DNA from: Candidatus Shapirobacteria bacterium
Lineage (GTDB): Bacteria; Patescibacteriota; Microgenomatia; UBA12405
DNA length: 18,417 bases
NCBI GenBank assembly: GCA_003647605.1
Contig: QMND01000002.1
Location: forward strand, 1 to 18,417
Reading direction: 5' to 3'
Shown: positions 14,646 to 18,417 of the stretch, piece after piece
Layout: each line of letters begins with the position of its first letter
Position numbering within the stretch: position 1 is the first letter of the stretch
The notes under the pieces: model-generated
Seen by the model: the letters and a program-made list of their open reading frames with translations, nothing else
What the model was told of the DNA's origin: nothing
Databases searched by the model: none
Program-made: the position numbers and the translations under genes

Positions 14646-15176
14646 ATGAAATTAAATGCTCAGCAATTGAGGAAAAGCAAAGTAGGGGAGTCGAAAAAAA
14701 AGCAACAACTTATCAAACGCTACCCCATCGTCCTAGCTCTAGACAACGTCCTCGACACTTACAATATCGGTTCTTTTTTCCGTCTGGCCGATGCTATCTC
14801 AGCCCAAAAAGTCTGTCTTTGCGGTCCAGTCGTCACCCCTCCTAACATTAAAATTCACCGAGCCTCTATTGGTACTTGGAAATGGACAAACTGGCAACAT
14901 TATCCCTCAACCCAAGACTGTCTTGATCAACTAAAAAAAGAAGGTTATCAACTAGTCGCCTGCGAATTAAACAAAAACAGCCAACCATATAATAAAATTA
15001 AATATAAGTTTCCTCTAGCTATTATTGCTGGTAACGAATCAAACGGATTATCTTCCACCATCCTCAAACAAGTTAATCATATCGCCGAAATTCCCATGCA
15101 CGGCATCAACAAATCCCTTAATGTTTTAGTAGCCACCTCAATTCTGGCTTATCAAGCCCTAAGCCAACTTAACTAA
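14646..15176 (+). CDS. SpoU/TrmH-family RNA 2'-O-methyltransferase
   Basis: 176 aa from the ATG at 14646; an upstream TTG at 14604 would overlap the DsbA-like gene and is unlikely. The three SPOUT motifs are present: NIGSFFRLADA (40-50, Asn40 and Arg46), IIAGNESNGLS (126-136, Glu131) and IPMHGINKSLNVLVATSI (149-166), which forms the trefoil knot that binds S-adenosylmethionine. It methylates a ribose in tRNA or rRNA; the exact nucleotide cannot be told. There is no N-terminal substrate-binding L30-like domain, only about 25 basic residues. It probably shares the DsbA-like transcript. Confidence 0.88.
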   Translation: MKLNAQQLRKSKVGESKKKQQLIKRYPIVLALDNVLDTYNIGSFFRLADAISAQKVCLCGPVVTPPNIKIHRASIGTWKWTNWQHYPSTQDCLDQLKKEGYQLVACELNKNSQPYNKIKYKFPLAIIAGNESNGLSSTILKQVNHIAEIPMHGINKSLNVLVATSILAYQALSQLN

Positions 15177-15299
15177 TTTTCACCTAAACTATCACCTTTT
15201 TTACACAGACTTTTTTTTCAATTTTTATCTATATTTTTTACCTAAATATCCGTTATTTTTGCTTCTTGTATAGCTAAATTCTCCCTGTTACACTTAATC

Positions 15300-15305
15300 T
15301 ATAAG
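15300..15305 (+). promoter_or_regulatory. Possible -10 box of gyrB
   Basis: TATAAG ends 27 nt before the ATG at 15333, for a leader of about 21 nt. No good -35 at 16-18 nt. The 156-bp gap 15177-15332 is T-rich; I see no hairpin terminator in it. Confidence 0.3.
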
Positions 15306-15332
15306 ATTTCTGCCAATCAGTCTCTTGTTTTT

Positions 15333-17273
15333 ATGTCTTCTGCACAAAAATACACTAGTCAGCAAATTGTCGTTTTGGAAGGTTTACAACCAGTCCGCAA
15401 ACGACCAGCCATGTATATTGGTTCTACTGATGTTAGGGGATTACATCATTGTTTAACTGAAATCATCGACAACTCCATTGATGAAGCTTTGGCCGGCTTT
15501 GCTCACAATATTTGGGTAATTATCCATGCCGACGGCTCAGCTACGGTAGCCGACGATGGTCGAGGTATCCCTATCGACATTATGTCTAAATACAAAAAAC
15601 CAGCTATTGAAGTTATTTTAACCACTCTTCATTCTGGTGGCAAATTTGAAGGATCAGCTTATAAGGTTTCTGGTGGTCTACATGGAGTTGGGGCCGCCTG
15701 TGTTAATGCTTTGTCAGTTAACTTTCAAGCCGAAATCCGACGAAACAACCAAATTCACTTTATCGAATTTTCCAAAGGCAAGATTACCAAAAAACTGGAT
15801 AAAATCACTAAAACCAAAATTCCTATTCTTGAAAAAATTATCCCTTTCAACACCGACGGCACCACCATTACCTTTAAACCAGATCCCTCCATTTTTAAAG
15901 AAACTCTAGATTTTGACAAAAAAACAATTCTTAAATCCCTAAAAAATCGAGCCTACCTAACCTCAAAAATCTACTTTCACTACTACGACCAAAGAGACAA
16001 CAATCAACAACACTACTATTTTGAAGGCGGTATTGTCTCTTTACTTAAAGCTCTAAACAAGAAAAAAACCGTTCTTCACCGACCAATCTATCTACACGGC
16101 CAAGCCAACGATGTTGATGTTGAAGTTGCCATCCAATACAACGATTCTTTCAAAGAAAACATCCCATCTTTTGTCAATATCATCAAAACTAATGAAGGTG
16201 GCACTCATCTCAGTGGTTTTAAAATGGCTTTAACTAAAACCATTAAAAACTATGCTTCCAAAAAAGATTTAATTAAAAATAAAAAGGATCAAATTACTGG
16301 AGACGACACCAGGGAAGGGCTATCTGCCATTATTTCCATTAAAATGCCCAGCAAAGATCTACAATTCGAAGGTCAGACTAAAGGTAAGTTAGGTAACAGC
16401 GAAGTCCAACCCATTGTGGCTAAAATAGTCAGAAAAGAACTAGACACTTTTTTAGAAGAACACCCCAATATAGCTAAAATTATCGTCGGTAAATCGCTCC
16501 TAGCCATTAAAGTCCGTAAAGCTGCCAAAGCTGCCAAAGATGCTATTATGCGCAAAGGTATCTTTGATTCTTTGGGCCTACCCGGTAAATTAGCCGATTG
16601 CCAATCCAAAATCCCCGAGGAATGTGAACTTTATGTTGTTGAGGGAGACTCAGCTGGAGGCTCAGCCAAACAAGGTCGTGACCGTCGCTTTCAAGCCATT
16701 TTGCCACTTTGGGGAAAAGCCATCAACACCGAAGATATGAGGCTAGACAAAATAGTTAATTCTAGTAAACTCAAAGATTTTATAATTGCCCTAGGTATGG
16801 GAATAGGGGAGACAGTCAATCCTAACAAACTTCGCTATCATCGCATTATTTTAATGTCCGACGCCGATGTTGATGGAGCTCATATCTCCACACTACTTTT
16901 AACTTTCCTCTTCCGTCATTTACCTTCCACTATCGAAAGAGGACATGTTTACATCGCCATGCCACCTCTCTACAAAATCAGACAAGGCTCAAATTCCAAA
17001 TATGTTTACACCGAAGAAGACAAAGATGAATATCTCAAAACCTTAAACCCTAATAAAAAAATAGACATTCAAAGATACAAAGGTTTAGGAGAAATGAATC
17101 CGACTCAACTTTGGGAAACCACTATGAATCCCAAAAACCGTCTACTTAAAAAGATAACTATCGAAGACGCTCAAAAAGCTGACGAAATATTCAAAACCTT
17201 AATGGGTTCTGAAGTTCCTCCTCGTAAAAAATTTATTGTTTCCAATGCTCATCTAGCCACTCTAGATATCTAA
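15333..17273 (+). CDS. gyrB: DNA gyrase subunit B
   Basis: 646 aa, the usual length for gyrases without the enterobacterial insert. The GHKL ATPase has EIIDNSIDEA (43-52; catalytic Glu43, Asn47), DDGRGIP (74-80) and GGLHGVGAACVNALS (114-128), and the transducer carries QTKGKLGN (348-355; Lys350). The TOPRIM part has EGDSAGGSAKQGRDR (437-451; Glu437-438 region) and MSDADVDG (508-515; Asp510, Asp512). The C-terminal QRYKGLGEMNP (580-590) is present. LPLWGK (457-462) has Trp460 where many gyrases have Arg or Lys. The closely related ParE is possible, but gyrA follows at 3 nt. It supplies the ATPase and strand-passage gate for negative supercoiling. Confidence 0.93.
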   Translation: MSSAQKYTSQQIVVLEGLQPVRKRPAMYIGSTDVRGLHHCLTEIIDNSIDEALAGFAHNIWVIIHADGSATVADDGRGIPIDIMSKYKKPAIEVILTTLHSGGKFEGSAYKVSGGLHGVGAACVNALSVNFQAEIRRNNQIHFIEFSKGKITKKLDKITKTKIPILEKIIPFNTDGTTITFKPDPSIFKETLDFDKKTILKSLKNRAYLTSKIYFHYYDQRDNNQQHYYFEGGIVSLLKALNKKKTVLHRPIYLHGQANDVDVEVAIQYNDSFKENIPSFVNIIKTNEGGTHLSGFKMALTKTIKNYASKKDLIKNKKDQITGDDTREGLSAIISIKMPSKDLQFEGQTKGKLGNSEVQPIVAKIVRKELDTFLEEHPNIAKIIVGKSLLAIKVRKAAKAAKDAIMRKGIFDSLGLPGKLADCQSKIPEECELYVVEGDSAGGSAKQGRDRRFQAILPLWGKAINTEDMRLDKIVNSSKLKDFIIALGMGIGETVNPNKLRYHRIILMSDADVDGAHISTLLLTFLFRHLPSTIERGHVYIAMPPLYKIRQGSNSKYVYTEEDKDEYLKTLNPNKKIDIQRYKGLGEMNPTQLWETTMNPKNRLLKKITIEDAQKADEIFKTLMGSEVPPRKKFIVSNAHLATLDI

Positions 17274-17276
17274 AAA

Positions 17277-18417
17277 ATGTCTGACAATAAACAACCAAAC
17301 ATCAGTCCTATCGGCAAAATTATCGAAACCGATATTGTGCCTGAAATGAAAAAATCTTATCTAGATTATGCCATGAGCGTCATTGTTTCTAGAGCCTTAC
17401 CCGATGTTCGCGATGGCCTAAAACCAGTTCATCGTCGCATTCTTTACGCTATGAATCAAATGGGTTTATCTCCTGGCGGTAAATTTTCTAAATCAGCCAA
17501 AGTTGTCGGAGAAGTTTTAGGTAAATACCACCCTCATGGCGATATGTCAGTCTATATGGCCATGGTCAGAATGGCCCAAGATTTTTCTCTTCGTTACCCT
17601 CTAGTTAAAGGTCAAGGGAATTTTGGTTCCATCGACGGAGATCCACCAGCCGCTATGAGATACACCGAAGCCAAAATGGCCAAAATCTCTATCGATATAA
17701 TCAGCGACATTCACAAAGAAACCGTCGACACTAGCGAAAACTTTGATGGCACTCTTCAAGAACCAACTGTCCTACCAGCTAAAATACCCAACCTTTTACT
17801 TAACGGAGCTGATGGAATTGCTGTCGGCATGGCCACCAAAATTCCACCTCATAATTTAAGTGAAATATGCCAAGCTATTGATTTCATTCTTGATCACTGC
17901 CAACTAGAAACTCAAAACATACCCAACCCACCTCAAATTAAAATTAAATCCACTAAAGACAAAGTTCTTCAACATATTTATCAACTAGAACAACAATCTT
18001 TCCTATTAGAAACTAAAGCTACTGTAGCTCAACTAAGCCAATTTGTTAAAGGTCCTGATTTTCCTACCGCTGGCATAATATATGGAAAACAAGGTATTCT
18101 TGATATGTATCAAACTGGTCGTGGCAAATTTATTATTCGTGGCAAAACCGACATCGAAGAAGTTAAAGGCAGATATAGAATCATTATTACTCAACTACCT
18201 TATCAAGTTAACAAAGCTGATTTAGTCCAAAAAATTGCTCAACTGGTTCGAGATAAAAAAATTAACGGCATTTCTGATCTTAGAGATGAATCGGATCGGC
18301 ACGGTATTAGAATTGTTATCGAAATCAAAAAAAGTGGCCGACCCAATTCTATTCTTAATAAAATATACAAATTCACCCCTCTGCAAACTTCCTACTCCAG
18401 CAACATCATCGCCCTAG
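17277..18417 (+). CDS. gyrA: DNA gyrase subunit A, C-terminus beyond window
   Basis: The frame from the ATG at 17277 is open to the window end, giving 380 residues by my own translation. It starts 3 nt after the gyrB stop. The DNA-binding winged helix has the family core: [29 protein letters not shown] (82-89) and the active site AAMRYTE with catalytic Tyr129. Compared with E. coli, positions 83 and 87 (here 90 and 94) are both Met. After DFILDH (202-207) an extra stretch of about 40 residues (208-247) precedes the conserved GPDFPTAG segment. The C-terminal pinwheel domain, which would separate GyrA from ParC, is not in the window, so GyrA is supported by context. Confidence 0.92.
   Translation, partial: MSDNKQPNISPIGKIIETDIVPEMKKSYLDYAMSVIVSRALPDVRDGLKPVHRRILYAMNQMGLSPGGKFSKSAKVVGEVLGKYHPHGDMSVYMAMVRMAQDFSLRYPLVKGQGNFGSIDGDPPAAMRYTEAKMAKISIDIISDIHKETVDTSENFDGTLQEPTVLPAKIPNLLLNGADGIAVGMATKIPPHNLSEICQAIDFILDHCQLETQNIPNPPQIKIKSTKDKVLQHIYQLEQQSFLLETKATVAQLSQFVKGPDFPTAGIIYGKQGILDMYQTGRGKFIIRGKTDIEEVKGRYRIIITQLPYQVNKADLVQKIAQLVRDKKINGISDLRDESDRHGIRIVIEIKKSGRPNSILNKIYKFTPLQTSYSSNIIAL

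Noticed and set aside
15181..15240. Rho-independent terminator before gyrB
   Set aside because: T-runs are present but no GC-rich hairpin precedes them.
15177..15332. Replication origin beside gyrB
   Set aside because: No dnaA or dnaN nearby and no DnaA-box cluster seen; the region is merely T-rich.
18235..18417. Plus-strand open frame running off the window end
   Set aside because: It overlaps gyrA in another frame; the gyrA frame is open and conserved over the same bases.

Overview
This is an AT-rich bacterial window with compact, mostly plus-strand genes. The gene set and style suggest a member of the Candidate Phyla Radiation (Patescibacteria). The clues are: small genes packed end to end; an adaptor/ATPase/FtsX-type exporter; a membrane-anchored DsbA-like protein with a lone CPYG cysteine; divergent but complete LigA and gyrase; several small proteins without a recognised family; few Shine-Dalgarno sequences. 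TGA ends several genes (DsbA-like protein, the gene ending at 13124, the 160-aa gene), so this is the standard bacterial code and not the TGA=Gly code of Gracilibacteria/Absconditabacteria. The phylum-level call is inference; no 16S or ribosomal protein gene is present to prove it.

Layout. 1-1574 (minus): an operon made of an ABC-type substrate-binding protein (TauA/NMT1 type) followed by a sulfatase/alkaline-phosphatase-superfamily protein cut by the window edge. 1575-1729 is a divergent promoter region. 1730-3493 (plus): an LD-carboxypeptidase (S66/MccF-like) and a HAD hydrolase. 3581-4714: a Fic-domain AMP-transferase with a C-terminal winged helix. 4817-6742: NAD-dependent DNA ligase. 6808-7749: a Tic20/DUF4870-like membrane protein, peptidyl-tRNA hydrolase and tRNA-Ala(CGC); the tRNA overlaps the end of pth by 15 nt. 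7751-9108 (minus): a nucleotidyltransferase and an unrecognised 160-aa protein whose stop lies one base from the tRNA 3' end. 9239-12531: a small basic protein, then a MacA-like adaptor, MacB-like ATPase and MacB-like permease. 12549-13609: a membrane protein with DIDH and HxxxD motifs overlapping a HEPN-like protein. 13658-15176: the DsbA-like protein and a SpoU-family RNA methyltransferase. 15333-end: gyrB followed by gyrA (truncated by the window edge). No gene-free stretch exceeds about 155 bp. I see no CRISPR array, insertion sequence, rRNA gene or convincing rho-independent terminator.

The most striking genome-scale pattern is transcriptional. Six plus-strand genes have a TATAAT-like -10 box ending only 5-8 nt before the ATG, so the predicted start site is at or within about 2 nt of the start codon. 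These would be leaderless or near-leaderless mRNAs. Most other genes also lack a Shine-Dalgarno sequence. Other points worth following are the pth/tRNA overlap, methionines at both main quinolone-contact positions of GyrA plus an insertion of roughly 40 residues, and two small gene pairs of uncertain role (nucleotidyltransferase + unknown; membrane protein + HEPN-like).
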